Below, piece by piece: positions 41,036 through 50,396 of a DNA stretch of 64,000 nt. Numbering within the stretch: position 1 is the first letter of the stretch; each line of letters opens with the position of its first letter. Source of the DNA: VRUE01 sp963703235. GTDB taxonomy: Bacteria; Actinomycetota; Thermoleophilia; Solirubrobacterales; 70-9. The stretch spans positions 1,984,001 through 2,048,000 of the forward strand of contig OY969802.1 in NCBI GenBank assembly GCA_963703235.1, read 5' to 3'. The notes under the pieces were generated by a model. The model saw only the letters and a list, made by a program, of their open reading frames with translations. It was not told the origin of the DNA and did not search any database. A program made the position numbers and the translations under genes.

Positions 41036-42967
41036 CTACTCGGCGAACCCGTCGGGACCCGGCCAGTGCTCGACGATCAGGCTGGCCAGATAACTGCCCC
41101 GCTCGTCGATGGCAGACTCACTCCACAGGTCTCCGTTGTCGCGAACGAGATCGCGATTGAGGTGGAGGATCGAGTGGGCGTCGAGAGCCGAGTGCTTGAC
41201 CGGCCAAGACGAGTTGCTGACCGACGGATTCAGCTTTTTGGTGACGAGGGTGAGGTTCCCGAGCAGATGCACATGTGCGTTCCGTTTCGCCTCCAGCTCG
41301 CTTTTCACCTTCTCTTCTGCCAGTTCCTGAGCCGTGCTTTCGAAGAACCCCAACGCAGGTGGGGGTTCGACCGGCCAGTGCTCATGCCAGGACTGGGGAA
41401 GCAGGTGCTCGATCGTCAACGACATCTCCAGCTGGGGCGCCTCGTGGTCACCCGTCTCGGCGTATCCACCACTCGCCAGCCGCCGCTCCAGCTCGCACGC
41501 TTCCAGCAGCAACCGGACGCGCCGGACCGGTTTGACACGGTTGTAGAGGGGGCGCTCCGTGAGCGTCTCGACGACCAGCTCGTCGCCTGGCCAAAGCTCG
41601 GTGTCGACCGTCGCCTCGCGGAGGAACCGTATGACGGCTAGGTGCGGTGGCTCATCGGACGCATCCACCGTCTTCAGCAGGTCCACGGTCACTCGGTTGT
41701 AGTTCTTCGGCGTGTAGTCGCAGATCAAGCGACGCACGATCCAGCTCTCCAGCGCCCGCAGGGCTTCGTCTCTCTCCTCGGGCTTCAGCTGCCCGTCCCT
41801 CTCGGCCAGGAAGAGGCGCAGGGCGATCGGGTAGAGAGTGGTGTTGTCGAGCAGCTCGAGCCGGTCGAAGAAGCGACGGGGGGTCGTGCCGGCGGCAAAA
41901 GAGTCGAAGCTGCGGTACAGGCGGGCGTCCTCGATGAATCCCTCGACGAACTCCCGCATTTCTGCGTCGGGGACGAGCGCGGGCTGGACCTCCCGCTGGA
42001 ATTCGAGGAAAAGCCCAAGCGCCGGCACTTCGTCGCGCTTTCGCATGGTCAGCCAGTGCATGAGGAAAAGCTCGGCTCGGGGGCGCTTGATTCGACCCTG
42101 GCGCTGCTCCTTTCGCCACCACTTCGCATCCAGCTCGCGCCAGAGCTTCTCGTCGAGCTCGTCGAGGTCGACCTTCGCCGCGGCGGCCCGGCGGAAGACA
42201 TGGTTCTTGACGAGATCGATCGCCAGCAGTGGCGTGCCCTGAGCGTTGAGGGACTCGAAGATCTCCTGTGCGTTGTCTCCCTCTTCGAGCTCGATCACGA
42301 CGAACTTCAGGTGCGCGCGCAGGACCCGGTGCAATGCCTTGACCTGTCGCTCGCGCTCCTCGGCCGGGACGTCATCCAGCCAGTCGGCGAGCTCCTCCTC
42401 GAAGTAAGCGTAGGCCTCCTGGATACGGTTGGATGGATCGTCTGGAAGATCCTGCGGGCCCTCCGGATCCATGACTGCGGCATATGCGGCTTGGTTTGCA
42501 TTCGTGGGCCACAGCTTCGGATGCTCGTCTGGTAGGGGCTCGTGCTTGTCGGGATTGAGATAGAGATCCCTCAGCGCGTCCGCCGTCGTCCCGAGCTCGT
42601 TTCGGTGGGCCAGGCGGTGGGCGGCGGCGATCAGCAGCTGCGCCGTGGTGAAACGCTGCTGCCCGTCTATGACTTGCTGATGGGGAATTCCGCCAAACGA
42701 CTTGTCGAGCTTCCCGAGGACCACGGCGCCGAAGAAGTGGTCGGTGAAAGCGGTTAGCTCGTCTTCGGGGACGCCCCCCGCGAGGTGCTCCTGCCGGGTG
42801 ACATAGCGAGTGACCGTTTCGCGCACGTCCTCCCAGAATGGGGTGAGTCGATCCTCGCTCGGATCCTCGACGTTGCGCTCCCACACGTAAGGCCGCTGGT
42901 AGAGCGGCACTCGGTACTGAATGGGCGTATCGAAGATCTCGCCGATCGTGTAGGCGTCCGCTCTCAC
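41036..42967 (-). CDS. DUF262-DUF1524 protein (GmrSD-type modification-dependent restriction enzyme)
   Basis: About 643 residues. GTG 42967 is chosen (VRADAYTIGEIFDTPIQYRV), the natural DUF262 start, with TACTCT 8 bases upstream. DUF262 motifs: PLYQRPYVWE and IDGQQRFTT (residues 100-108), then FESLNAQGTPLLAIDLVKNH. The C-terminal DUF1524 domain has the HNH-type IEHLLPQSWHEHW (about 519) and HVHLLGNLTLVTKKLN. GmrS and GmrD homologues joined in one chain cut glucosylated or otherwise modified phage DNA; related SspE proteins act with phosphorothioation. It stands alone downstream of ddl. Confidence 0.85.
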   Translation of the reverse strand: MRADAYTIGEIFDTPIQYRVPLYQRPYVWERNVEDPSEDRLTPFWEDVRETVTRYVTRQEHLAGGVPEDELTAFTDHFFGAVVLGKLDKSFGGIPHQQVIDGQQRFTTAQLLIAAAHRLAHRNELGTTADALRDLYLNPDKHEPLPDEHPKLWPTNANQAAYAAVMDPEGPQDLPDDPSNRIQEAYAYFEEELADWLDDVPAEERERQVKALHRVLRAHLKFVVIELEEGDNAQEIFESLNAQGTPLLAIDLVKNHVFRRAAAAKVDLDELDEKLWRELDAKWWRKEQRQGRIKRPRAELFLMHWLTMRKRDEVPALGLFLEFQREVQPALVPDAEMREFVEGFIEDARLYRSFDSFAAGTTPRRFFDRLELLDNTTLYPIALRLFLAERDGQLKPEERDEALRALESWIVRRLICDYTPKNYNRVTVDLLKTVDASDEPPHLAVIRFLREATVDTELWPGDELVVETLTERPLYNRVKPVRRVRLLLEACELERRLASGGYAETGDHEAPQLEMSLTIEHLLPQSWHEHWPVEPPPALGFFESTAQELAEEKVKSELEAKRNAHVHLLGNLTLVTKKLNPSVSNSSWPVKHSALDAHSILHLNRDLVRDNGDLWSESAIDERGSYLASLIVEHWPGPDGFAE

Positions 42968-42996
42968 GGGCAAGCAGAGTACCGTGAAGTCTCTGC

Positions 42997-43962
42997 TCAG
43001 AACTGGTGGGAGCGAGACTTGGCGTGGCGCTCGACGGCAAGGCTGACCAGGCGGTCGCAGAGGTCGGGGTAGGAGAGGCCGGTCGCCTCCCAGAGCTTGG
43101 CGTAAACGCTGGTCTCGGTGAAGCCGGGCATCGTGTTGATCTCGTTGACCAGCACCCTGCCGTCCGCTTCGACGAAGAAGTCGCAGCGGGCGAGGCCCGA
43201 GCAACTGGCCAGATGGAAGGCGTCGACGGCGAGTTCGCGCAGGGACGTCGCCAGCTCATTGGGGATCGAAGCGGGGACGATCAGCTCCATGCCGCCGTCG
43301 GCGTACTTGGTCTCGTAGTCGTACCACTCGCCGTGGGCGATCACCTCGCCCAGCAACGAGGTCTCCACCCGCTCGTTGCCGAGCAGCGAGCACTCGACCT
43401 CGCGACCGGGGGCATGGGCCTCGACGATCACGCGGGGGTCGTGGCGGTGCGCCAGCTCGACCGCCGCGTCCAGCTCCCGCGTCGACTCGACCCTGCTGAT
43501 GCCGACGCTGGAGCCGAGCCGCGAGGGCTTCACCCAGAGCGGCAGCCCCATCGCCTCGCAGCGCTCGCGCCAGCCTGCCGCGCCGGCGGCGGCGAACTCG
43601 ACCTGCGGCAGGCTGTGCTCGGCGAAGAGCCGCTTCAGGGTCAGCTTGTCCATGCAGATCGCCGAGGCGAGCACATCCGAGCCGACGTAGGGAATGTCGA
43701 GCCACTCGAGCAGGCCCTGGACGCTGCCGTCCTCGCCGAAGGGCCCGTGCAGGGCCGGGAAGACGGCCTCGGCTCCGAGCAGGCCGGCGCCGGGCGCCAG
43801 CGCCACCGGCCCGTTCTCATAGCTCCACGGCCCCTCGCGGGCGATCGTCACCTGGACCGGCTCGTGCCCGGCCTGCTCCAGACCCTTCGCCACCGCCTCG
43901 CCCGAGCGCAGCGAGACGTCGTGCTCGGAGGAGCGGCCGCCGCAGAGCACGACGACCCTCAT
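42997..43962 (-). CDS. ddl: D-alanine-D-alanine ligase
   Basis: This 321-residue protein starts at ATG 43962, overlapping the pknB stop (ATGA). It forms the D-Ala-D-Ala dipeptide of peptidoglycan with ATP. ATP-grasp motifs: CGGRSSEHDVSLRSGEAVAK, LHGPFGEDGSVQGLLEWLDI, YVGSDVLASAICMDK, LWVKPSRLGSSVGIS and FFVEADGRVLVNEINTMPGF. Its place at the end of the kinase/PBP operon links precursor supply with PknB signalling. Confidence 0.93.
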   Translation of the reverse strand: MRVVVLCGGRSSEHDVSLRSGEAVAKGLEQAGHEPVQVTIAREGPWSYENGPVALAPGAGLLGAEAVFPALHGPFGEDGSVQGLLEWLDIPYVGSDVLASAICMDKLTLKRLFAEHSLPQVEFAAAGAAGWRERCEAMGLPLWVKPSRLGSSVGISRVESTRELDAAVELAHRHDPRVIVEAHAPGREVECSLLGNERVETSLLGEVIAHGEWYDYETKYADGGMELIVPASIPNELATSLRELAVDAFHLASCSGLARCDFFVEADGRVLVNEINTMPGFTETSVYAKLWEATGLSYPDLCDRLVSLAVERHAKSRSHQF

Positions 43963-45815
43963 TCGGCTTCTTCCGGTTCGACCGAGCCCGCGGCGCGTTT
44001 GCCGACGACGACGGTCACGCCCGTGCCCGGCTCGACTTCCGATCCGGGCGGCGGAAACTGGTCGGTCACCCGCCCCACCTGCGAGGGAACTTCGGTCTCC
44101 TGTTCCTGCACCGACGGCTCGAGCCCGGCGGCGCGCAGCGCTTCGACCGCCTCGGCCCGTTCCTTGCCGATCACGTTCGGCACCTGCGCCTGTTCCACGC
44201 CCGCGGAGACGACGATCGTCACCGTCGAGTCGCGCGGCAGCTCGGAGCCGGCGCTCGGCGACTGACTGATCGTCTCGCCCGCCGGCGCCGAGCTTTCCTC
44301 TTCTTCGACGTTGGGCGAGAGGCCGCGGCTGCGGATCTGCTGCACCGCCACCGACCGCTGGCTGCCGACCAGGACCGGCACTTTGGCCAGCTTGGGCCCG
44401 CTGGAGACTGTCAGCGTGACGGTCGAGCCGCGGGTCGCGGTGGTGCCGCCGCGCGGGTCGGAGCTGATCACCAGCCCGGCTTCGACGCTGTCGGAGTTGG
44501 CCGTCCGCACCAGCGGCTCGAAGCCGGCCTCTTCGAGTTTCGCGACGGCGTCGTCGCGGCTCTGGCCGGCGCTGCCGGGGACCTCGGCGCTGCCGGGGCC
44601 GGCGCTGACGGTCAGCGCCACCGGCGGCTTCGAGCAGAAGAAGCTGAGGAAGGCGCAATCGAGCGAGGTGCCGCCGGCCGAGGGGTCCTGCTCGAGCACG
44701 GTGCCGGAGGCGACGGGCCGCTGCACCCGCTTCACCTCGCCGACCTCGAAGCCGTCCTGCTGCAGGAGGGAGATCGCCACGTTGAGCTGGTTGCCGGTGA
44801 CCGCGGGGACGTCGGTGGTCGTGTCGCGGGTCAGCGCCAGCCCGGCGAGGACGCCGGCCAGGACCGCCAGCGCGACCAGCGCCCAGAGCCAGCGGCGCCG
44901 GCGCCGCTCCTCCTCGTCCTCCTCCGCCGCCTCGTCGGTGACGACGACTGGAGGTAGCGCGGCGAAGGCGGCGGTGCCGCCGCTCGTCGCACCAGGGTCC
45001 TTCAGCGCCGCGTCGAGGGCGGCGATGAAGGCCTCGGCGCTCTGGAAGCGCTGCCCCGGCTCCTTCTCCAGGGCCCGCATCGTGACCGCGTCGAGCGCCG
45101 GCGAGACGGCGGGTTTAATCGAGCTCGGCCGCTGCGGCATGTGGGAGACCTGCTTCATCGCGATCGCCACCGCCGAGTCGGCCTCGAACGGGACGCGGCC
45201 GGTCAGCGCCTCGTAGAGGATCACGCCAACCGAGTAGAGGTCGGAGACGGCGGTCACGTCCTGGCCCTGGGCCTGCTCCGGCGAGAGGTAGTGCGGGGTC
45301 CCCATCACCGACCCCGCCTGGGTGATTTCCGAGGCGCCGGCGCGGGCGATGCCGAAGTCGGTGACGGTGACCTTGCCCTCGCCGTCGACGATCGCGTTCT
45401 GCGGCTTGAGGTCGCGGTGGACGACGCCGTGGCGGTGGGCGAAGCCGGCGCCCTCCAGCACCTGGCGCACCAGCCCGACCGCCTGCTCCGGTGTCAGGCC
45501 CTGGTCGATCAGCGCCTTCAGCGACCGTCCCTCCAGCAGCTGCATCGCGATGTAGTAGGTGCCGTCGACGTCGCCGCGGTCGAAGACGGCGACGACGTTC
45601 GGGTGCTGGAGACCGGCGGCCGCCTCTGCCTCGCGACGGAAGCGCTCGACGAACTCGCGGTCCTGGGCGAAGCGCTGGTGGAGGATCTTGAGGGCGACGC
45701 TGCGCTGCAGGTGCGAGTCCTCGGCCAGCCAGACGTCCGCCATCCCACCCGACCCGATCCGCCGCAGCAACCGATAGCGCCCGTCGATCACGGTCCCCTC
45801 GCCGAGCTCAACCAC
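43959..45815 (-). CDS. pknB: PASTA-domain Ser/Thr protein kinase PknB
   Basis: This 618-residue protein starts at GTG 45815 with AGAGGGG upstream. Kinase: IGSGGMADVWLA, Lys43, HRDLKPQN (133-140), DFG 153-155, SPEQ. A transmembrane helix lies near 312-333 (ALVALAVLAGVLAGLALT). Four PASTA repeats follow, sensing muropeptides or lipid II. The first PASTA carries a Cys-containing insert (SLDCAFLSFFCSKPPVA) not usual for the domain. It controls cell growth through FHA proteins and wall enzymes encoded in the same operon. Confidence 0.94.
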   Translation of the reverse strand: MVELGEGTVIDGRYRLLRRIGSGGMADVWLAEDSHLQRSVALKILHQRFAQDREFVERFRREAEAAAGLQHPNVVAVFDRGDVDGTYYIAMQLLEGRSLKALIDQGLTPEQAVGLVRQVLEGAGFAHRHGVVHRDLKPQNAIVDGEGKVTVTDFGIARAGASEITQAGSVMGTPHYLSPEQAQGQDVTAVSDLYSVGVILYEALTGRVPFEADSAVAIAMKQVSHMPQRPSSIKPAVSPALDAVTMRALEKEPGQRFQSAEAFIAALDAALKDPGATSGGTAAFAALPPVVVTDEAAEEDEEERRRRRWLWALVALAVLAGVLAGLALTRDTTTDVPAVTGNQLNVAISLLQQDGFEVGEVKRVQRPVASGTVLEQDPSAGGTSLDCAFLSFFCSKPPVALTVSAGPGSAEVPGSAGQSRDDAVAKLEEAGFEPLVRTANSDSVEAGLVISSDPRGGTTATRGSTVTLTVSSGPKLAKVPVLVGSQRSVAVQQIRSRGLSPNVEEEESSAPAGETISQSPSAGSELPRDSTVTIVVSAGVEQAQVPNVIGKERAEAVEALRAAGLEPSVQEQETEVPSQVGRVTDQFPPPGSEVEPGTGVTVVVGKRAAGSVEPEEAE

Positions 45816-45910
45816 GGTCGCCCCTCTTCTTGCCGCCGACGGGACTCAAACGTCCGCTACAACCACGGTCGCCCCTCTTCTTGCCGCCGACGGGACTCAA
45901 ACGTCCGCTA
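45809..45910. repeat. Perfect 51-bp tandem duplication across the pknB start
   Basis: 45809-45859 and 45860-45910 are identical. The unit contains the pknB ribosome site and GTG. The upstream copy therefore offers a second GTG with the same ribosome site that reads only six codons (MVVADV) before a stop. Confidence 0.95.
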
Positions 45911-45933
45911 TATGGACGTTTGAGGCCCATCGG
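45887..45933. terminator. Hairpin between pbpA and pknB
   Basis: Two 20-base arms (45887-45906 and 45914-45933) pair at 18 positions around a 7-base loop. The core pair is CTCAAACGTCC with GGACGTTTGAG. It lies just after the pbpA stop (45947). It may be a partial terminator or attenuator ahead of pknB. Confidence 0.6.
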
Positions 45934-45946
45934 CAGCTGTTCTATC

Positions 45947-47401
45947 TCATTCATCGTTCAGCAGCGCTTCGGCGACGTCGCGGAAGATCGGCGCCGCGAT
46001 CTCTCCCCCGAACGAGTCGGTGCACTCGACCGTCACCGCGATCGCGACCTCCGGATCGTCCGCCGGCGCGAAGCCTATGAACCAGGCCTGGTTCGCGTCG
46101 GCGCCGCCACAGCTGTCGTTGAAGGGCGTTTCCGCAGTGCCCGTCTTGCCGGCGACCGCGATGCCGGAGATCGCCGCGTTGGTCCCCGTCCCTTCGCTGA
46201 CCACCCCTTCCATCGCGTTCGTCAACGTCGACGCCGTCTCCTCGTCGATCGGCTGGCCGTAGCTGGACGGGTCGAGCCGCTCGGTCACCCGCCCGTCGGG
46301 GTCGACGACGCGGCTCCAGATCTGCGGCTTCATCAGGGTTCCCCCGTTGGCAACCGTCGCCGCCACCTCGGCCATCTGCAGCGGGGTGACCAGCAGCCGC
46401 TCCTGGCCGATCGCGACACGGGCGACGTCGACCGCGTCGCCGCGCCCGAGCAGGTCGGCGCCTTCGTAGACGCCGCTGCGGTAGACCTGGTCGTCCGGCA
46501 GGTCGATCGCCGGCGTCGAGCCGAACCCGAAGCGGTCCATGTACTCGAACAGGGTGTCGGAACCGACCTCTTCGCCGAGCTGGGCGAACCAGGTGTTGAC
46601 CGAGCCGGTCAGGGCCGGTTCGAGGCTGATCGGGCCGTAGCTCGTCCCGTCGGAGTTGGAGAGCGGTTTGCCCTGGACGTCGATCGTCGCCGGCGCGTCG
46701 ATCGTCGATTCGAGGTCGATCGCACCGCTGTCGAGGCCCGCCGACGCCGTCACGACCTTGAAGGTCGAGCCGGGCGGGTAAAGGCCCTGCGTGGCGCGGT
46801 TGAGAAGCGGCGTTTCGAAGGTGTTCCCGTTCAGCTCCGCCAGTTCGAAGGGAACGCGATTGGGGTCGTAAGAAGGATTGGAGACCATCGCCCGCACCCG
46901 GCCCGTGTCGGGCTCGATCGCGACCACGGCGCCGAAGCCGGTGGCTTCGAGGTCGGCGAGGGCGATCCGCTGCGCTTCGGAGTCGATGTTGGTGACGACG
47001 TCGTTGCCCTCCTGCGTCTGCCCGCGCAGCTCGTCGAGCAGGGAGACGAACTCCGACTCGTTGCCGACCAGCTCGTCGTTGTGGAACTGCTCGAGCTCGC
47101 TGTCGCCGTAGCGCACGAAGCTGTAGCCGATCGGGTGCCCGAACAACGCCCCTTCGGGATAGCGGCGCACGTAGCGCCGGGCGTCGCCGCGGCCCTTGGC
47201 GACGGAGCGGGCGATCACGACCCCGTCGGCGGTGAGGATGCGTCCGCGCTCGATCCGCTGCTGTTCGAGCAGCGGGCGCTTGTTGGCGCTCTTTTCCTTC
47301 AGCGCCTCCGCCTCGAAGACCGACCAGTAGGAGGTGAAGCCGATCAGGACCGCGAAGAGGACGACGATCAGGCCGAAGAGCTTGACGATCTGGCGGTTCA
47401 C
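45947..47401 (-). CDS. pbpA: Penicillin-binding protein 2-type transpeptidase (PbpA)
   Basis: This 484-residue protein starts at GTG 47401, overlapping the rodA stop (GTGA). An N-terminal membrane anchor (LFGLIVVLFAVLIGFTSYWS) precedes a short dimerisation domain and the transpeptidase. Active-site motifs: STFK at 212-215, SVN at 267-269, KTGT at 419-422. It matches actinobacterial PbpA, the partner of RodA in septal/elongation peptidoglycan synthesis and a target of the PknB pathway. Confidence 0.93.
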   Translation of the reverse strand: MNRQIVKLFGLIVVLFAVLIGFTSYWSVFEAEALKEKSANKRPLLEQQRIERGRILTADGVVIARSVAKGRGDARRYVRRYPEGALFGHPIGYSFVRYGDSELEQFHNDELVGNESEFVSLLDELRGQTQEGNDVVTNIDSEAQRIALADLEATGFGAVVAIEPDTGRVRAMVSNPSYDPNRVPFELAELNGNTFETPLLNRATQGLYPPGSTFKVVTASAGLDSGAIDLESTIDAPATIDVQGKPLSNSDGTSYGPISLEPALTGSVNTWFAQLGEEVGSDTLFEYMDRFGFGSTPAIDLPDDQVYRSGVYEGADLLGRGDAVDVARVAIGQERLLVTPLQMAEVAATVANGGTLMKPQIWSRVVDPDGRVTERLDPSSYGQPIDEETASTLTNAMEGVVSEGTGTNAAISGIAVAGKTGTAETPFNDSCGGADANQAWFIGFAPADDPEVAIAVTVECTDSFGGEIAAPIFRDVAEALLNDE

Positions 47402-48732
47402 GCCGGCTCCATCGCCAGCGGCGCACCGCGGGCCGAGGCCCTCGCCTCACGGCGAGCGCGGTCGGAGATCAGCAGCAACAACGCCAGCAGGACGAAGTTG
47501 GCGACGATCGAGCTGCCGCCGTAGCTGATGAAGGGCAGGGTGACGCCGGTCAGCGGGATCACCCGGGTGACGCCGCCGATGATCACGAAGGCCTGGATCG
47601 CGAACACCGCCGTCAGCCCGGTCGCCAGCAGCTTCGAGAAGCCGTCGTCGGCGAGCAGGGCGATCTTCAGGCCGCGGGCCGCGAACAGCAGGTAGGCGAG
47701 GATCACCCCGCAGGCGCCGAACAGGCCGACCTCGTTGACGATCAGCGAGTAGATCGTGTCGGTCTGTGCCGCCGGCAGCAGCGCCGCATCGGTGCCGGGA
47801 ATCGTGATCAGCGACTGCCCGAAGCCCCTGCCGAAGAGGCCCCCGTCGGCTTGGGCGAAGATCGATTGCAGGATCTGGTAGCCGCTCGCGGTGGGATCGG
47901 AGTAGGGGTCGAGCCAGACCTCGATCCGGTCGTGCACGTGGGGCACGGTCGAGGCGAAGAACCAGGCGCCGAGCAGGAACATGCCGATCCCGATCGCGAC
48001 GAAGGAGAAGCGGCCGGTCGCCACGTAGAGCAGCGCCAGGAAGGCGGCGAAGAACATCAGCGAGCTGCCGAGGTCGCGGATGAAGACGAGCATGAACATC
48101 GAGGCCCCCCAGACGACCAGCAGCGGCCCGAGGTGCTTCAGCGGCGGCAGCGTCACCCCGAGGACCCGCCGCGCGCCGACGATCAGCACCTCGCGGTTCT
48201 CGCGCAGGTAGCTGGCGAGGAAGACGACGATGCAGATCTTCGAGAACTCAGCCGGCTGGAAGGCGAGCGGGCCGATCTTGACGCCGAGGTAGGCGCCGTT
48301 GACCTGCTGCCCGATCCCCGGCAGCCGCGGCGCCAGCAGCAGCAGCAGGCCGGCACCGGCGATCGTGTAGCGGTAGCGCTCGAGCACGTCGTAGTCGCGG
48401 AGGAAATGGATCGTCAGGGCGAAGAGGAGGAGCCCGAGAACGAACCAGTTGGCCTGGTCACGGGCCAGGTCGGGGTCGATCCGGTAGACCATCACCAGCC
48501 CGAACGAGGTCAGCAGCGCTACCAGCGGGAAGAGGTAGGGGTCGGCATTGGGAAGGCGCAGGCGCAAATAGATGTGGGTGGCGAGGCAGACCGCGAGGAA
48601 GTAGGCGCCGTAGACGAGGCTGAGGTTGTCCTCCCGTGCCCCCTCCTGGGCGAAGACCGCGGCGAACCCGGCGCTGAGCAGCAGGGCGACGGGGACCAGG
48701 GCGACCAGCTCACGGTTCCTGACGCTCCTCAA
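47398..48732 (-). CDS. rodA: Peptidoglycan polymerase of the SEDS family (RodA/FtsW)
   Basis: This 444-residue protein starts at TTG 48732, overlapping the phosphatase stop (TTGA). It is a polytopic membrane protein with the SEDS signatures: KIGPLAFQPAEFSKICIVVF (Pro-Ala-Glu), FIRDLGSSLMFFAAFLALLY and LPFISYGGSSIVANFVLLAL. It polymerises lipid II as the glycosyltransferase partner of PbpA. The position before pbpA is the standard actinobacterial order. Confidence 0.93.
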   Translation of the reverse strand: MRSVRNRELVALVPVALLLSAGFAAVFAQEGAREDNLSLVYGAYFLAVCLATHIYLRLRLPNADPYLFPLVALLTSFGLVMVYRIDPDLARDQANWFVLGLLLFALTIHFLRDYDVLERYRYTIAGAGLLLLLAPRLPGIGQQVNGAYLGVKIGPLAFQPAEFSKICIVVFLASYLRENREVLIVGARRVLGVTLPPLKHLGPLLVVWGASMFMLVFIRDLGSSLMFFAAFLALLYVATGRFSFVAIGIGMFLLGAWFFASTVPHVHDRIEVWLDPYSDPTASGYQILQSIFAQADGGLFGRGFGQSLITIPGTDAALLPAAQTDTIYSLIVNEVGLFGACGVILAYLLFAARGLKIALLADDGFSKLLATGLTAVFAIQAFVIIGGVTRVIPLTGVTLPFISYGGSSIVANFVLLALLLLISDRARREARASARGAPLAMEPA

Positions 48733-49910
48733 CGAACCCCCTGGCCTCGTTCGATGTCTTCGATCAGCGAGACGGCGTCGGCACGGGAGCGGAGATCGTG
48801 GCCGGTGACCGCTTCGCGGCGCCTGCCGGCCAGTGAGTCGGTCTGGAGCGGGCTCGCGTAGCGCTCGTCGTAGAGCTCGATCCCCAGCGGCAGCTCGTAG
48901 GGAAGGCCGCGGTAGAGGCCCACGCGTCCGCCTTCGTCGGTCCCCAGGAACCAGACCTGGCGGTTGCCGTACCAGGCGCCCGCGACCAGGGCTGCAAGCA
49001 CGGCCAGAATCGCCAGCGCCTTCGTCGCCGTTCGCAGGCGCCGTCGCGGCGGCTTCGTCGCCAGCTTCTCGCGCCGCTCCTGCGCCGCCGCGGCGGCTGC
49101 CCGCCGCCGCACCTCGGTCGTGGTCAGCCCGGCCTCCTCGGCGGCCGCGCCGACCAGGGTCGCATCGCCGGCCGCGTCGCGGAGCGGTGCCGCCGCGTCC
49201 TCGAGCCGGAAGGCGAGGGCGGTGATGTTGTCGCGGCCGCCGGCCCGGTTGGCCTCGTCCACCAGGGCCCGCACCGCCTCGCGCATCGAGGCGCCCTCGG
49301 CGAGAACCGTGGCGATTCGCCCCTCGTCGACCATCGTCGTCAAGCCGTCGGAGCAGAGCAGGAAGACGTCGCCGGGGGCGGCGGGCACGGTCTGTACGTC
49401 GACCTCGACCTCCGGCTCGGGGCCGAGGGCGCGGGTGATGATCGAGCGCTGCGGATGGTCCTCTGCCTGGGCGTCGGTGATCTGCCCCTTGCGCCGCATC
49501 TCCTCGACCAGCGAGTGGTCGCGGGTGAGCTGCTCCAGCCTGCCGGCGCGCAAGCGGTAGGCGCGGCTGTCGCCGACGTGGCCGATGCCGACCTCTTCGC
49601 TCTGGGCGTTGACGATCGCCGCCGTGATCGTCGTTCCCATCCCCGCCCGCGAGGGGTCCGAGCGCGCCAGCTCGTGGATCTGGCGGTTCGCGGCCTCGAT
49701 CGTCTCGCGCAGGATCCGCTCCGGCGGCGCCTCCGGCAGGTCGCGGTCGAACGCCTCCGCGGCCGCCTTCGAGGCGACCTCGCCGGCCTGGGCGCCGCCC
49801 ATCCCGTCGGCGACGACGAAGATCGGGGCGCGGACGAAGAGCGAGTCCTCGTTCTCGCTGCGCTGCCGACCGGTGTCGGTGCGAAACGCCTGGTCGTCTA
49901 CCCGTAACAC
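48729..49910 (-). CDS. pstP: PP2C-type Ser/Thr protein phosphatase (PstP)
   Basis: This 393-residue protein starts at GTG 49910. PP2C motifs: TDTGRQRSENEDS, FVVADGMGGAQAGEVAS, GMGTTITAAIV, GHVGDSRAYRLR, LLCSDGLTTMV and AGGRDNITALAF, with all metal-binding Asp residues present. A transmembrane helix (ALAILAVLAALVAGAWYGNR) lies near 310 and a short outside tail follows. It reverses PknB-type phosphorylation. Confidence 0.93.
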   Translation of the reverse strand: MLRVDDQAFRTDTGRQRSENEDSLFVRAPIFVVADGMGGAQAGEVASKAAAEAFDRDLPEAPPERILRETIEAANRQIHELARSDPSRAGMGTTITAAIVNAQSEEVGIGHVGDSRAYRLRAGRLEQLTRDHSLVEEMRRKGQITDAQAEDHPQRSIITRALGPEPEVEVDVQTVPAAPGDVFLLCSDGLTTMVDEGRIATVLAEGASMREAVRALVDEANRAGGRDNITALAFRLEDAAAPLRDAAGDATLVGAAAEEAGLTTTEVRRRAAAAAAQERREKLATKPPRRRLRTATKALAILAVLAALVAGAWYGNRQVWFLGTDEGGRVGLYRGLPYELPLGIELYDERYASPLQTDSLAGRRREAVTGHDLRSRADAVSLIEDIERGQGVR

Positions 49911-49912
49911 GG

Positions 49913-50383
49913 TCAGCCGCCCTCGAACCTGAACTCGGTGTCGCCGATCCGCACCACGTCGCCGTCGATCAGCTCCGCTTCGCCGTGCAGCGTCGCGTCG
50001 TTCAGCAGGGTGCCGTTGGTCGAACTCATGTCTTCGACGTAGGTGCGGCCATCGCGGGAGAAGATCCTCGCGTGCAGGCCGGAGGCATAGCGGTCGTCGA
50101 TCCGCAGATCGGCCTCGTGGGAGCGGCCGATCGAGAGGCCGCCGATCAGGTCGAAGCGCTCGCCCTCGCGCAATCCGCCGCCGCGCAGCACCACCAGCCA
50201 GGCGTCGACGCCGGGGGCCGCGTCGCCGAAGGCCGGGGCGGGATGGAAGCCGGTCGCGTCGGGGGCCGGGGCGACGGTTCCGCGCAGGTCCTTGAGGGCG
50301 CTGCGGGCGATCCAGAGCAGGAACAGATAGAGGACGGCGAGGAAGCCGAATTTCAGCGCGACGGAGATCGGGTCGTAGTCCAC
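49913..50383 (-). CDS. fhaB: FHA-domain protein FhaB
   Basis: About 156 residues, GTG 50383 (VDYDPISVALKFGFLAVLYL). One N-terminal helix, then an FHA domain: GGLSIGRSHEADLRIDDRYA followed by SGLHARIF, and YVEDMSSTNGTLLNDA. The FHA domain binds phosphothreonine, tethering kinase substrates at the membrane. A longer upstream frame overlaps fhaA out of frame and is not used. It corresponds to FhaB/FipA of mycobacteria. Confidence 0.9.
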   Translation of the reverse strand: MDYDPISVALKFGFLAVLYLFLLWIARSALKDLRGTVAPAPDATGFHPAPAFGDAAPGVDAWLVVLRGGGLREGERFDLIGGLSIGRSHEADLRIDDRYASGLHARIFSRDGRTYVEDMSSTNGTLLNDATLHGEAELIDGDVVRIGDTEFRFEGG

Positions 50384-50396
50384 GCGGCGAAGACTC

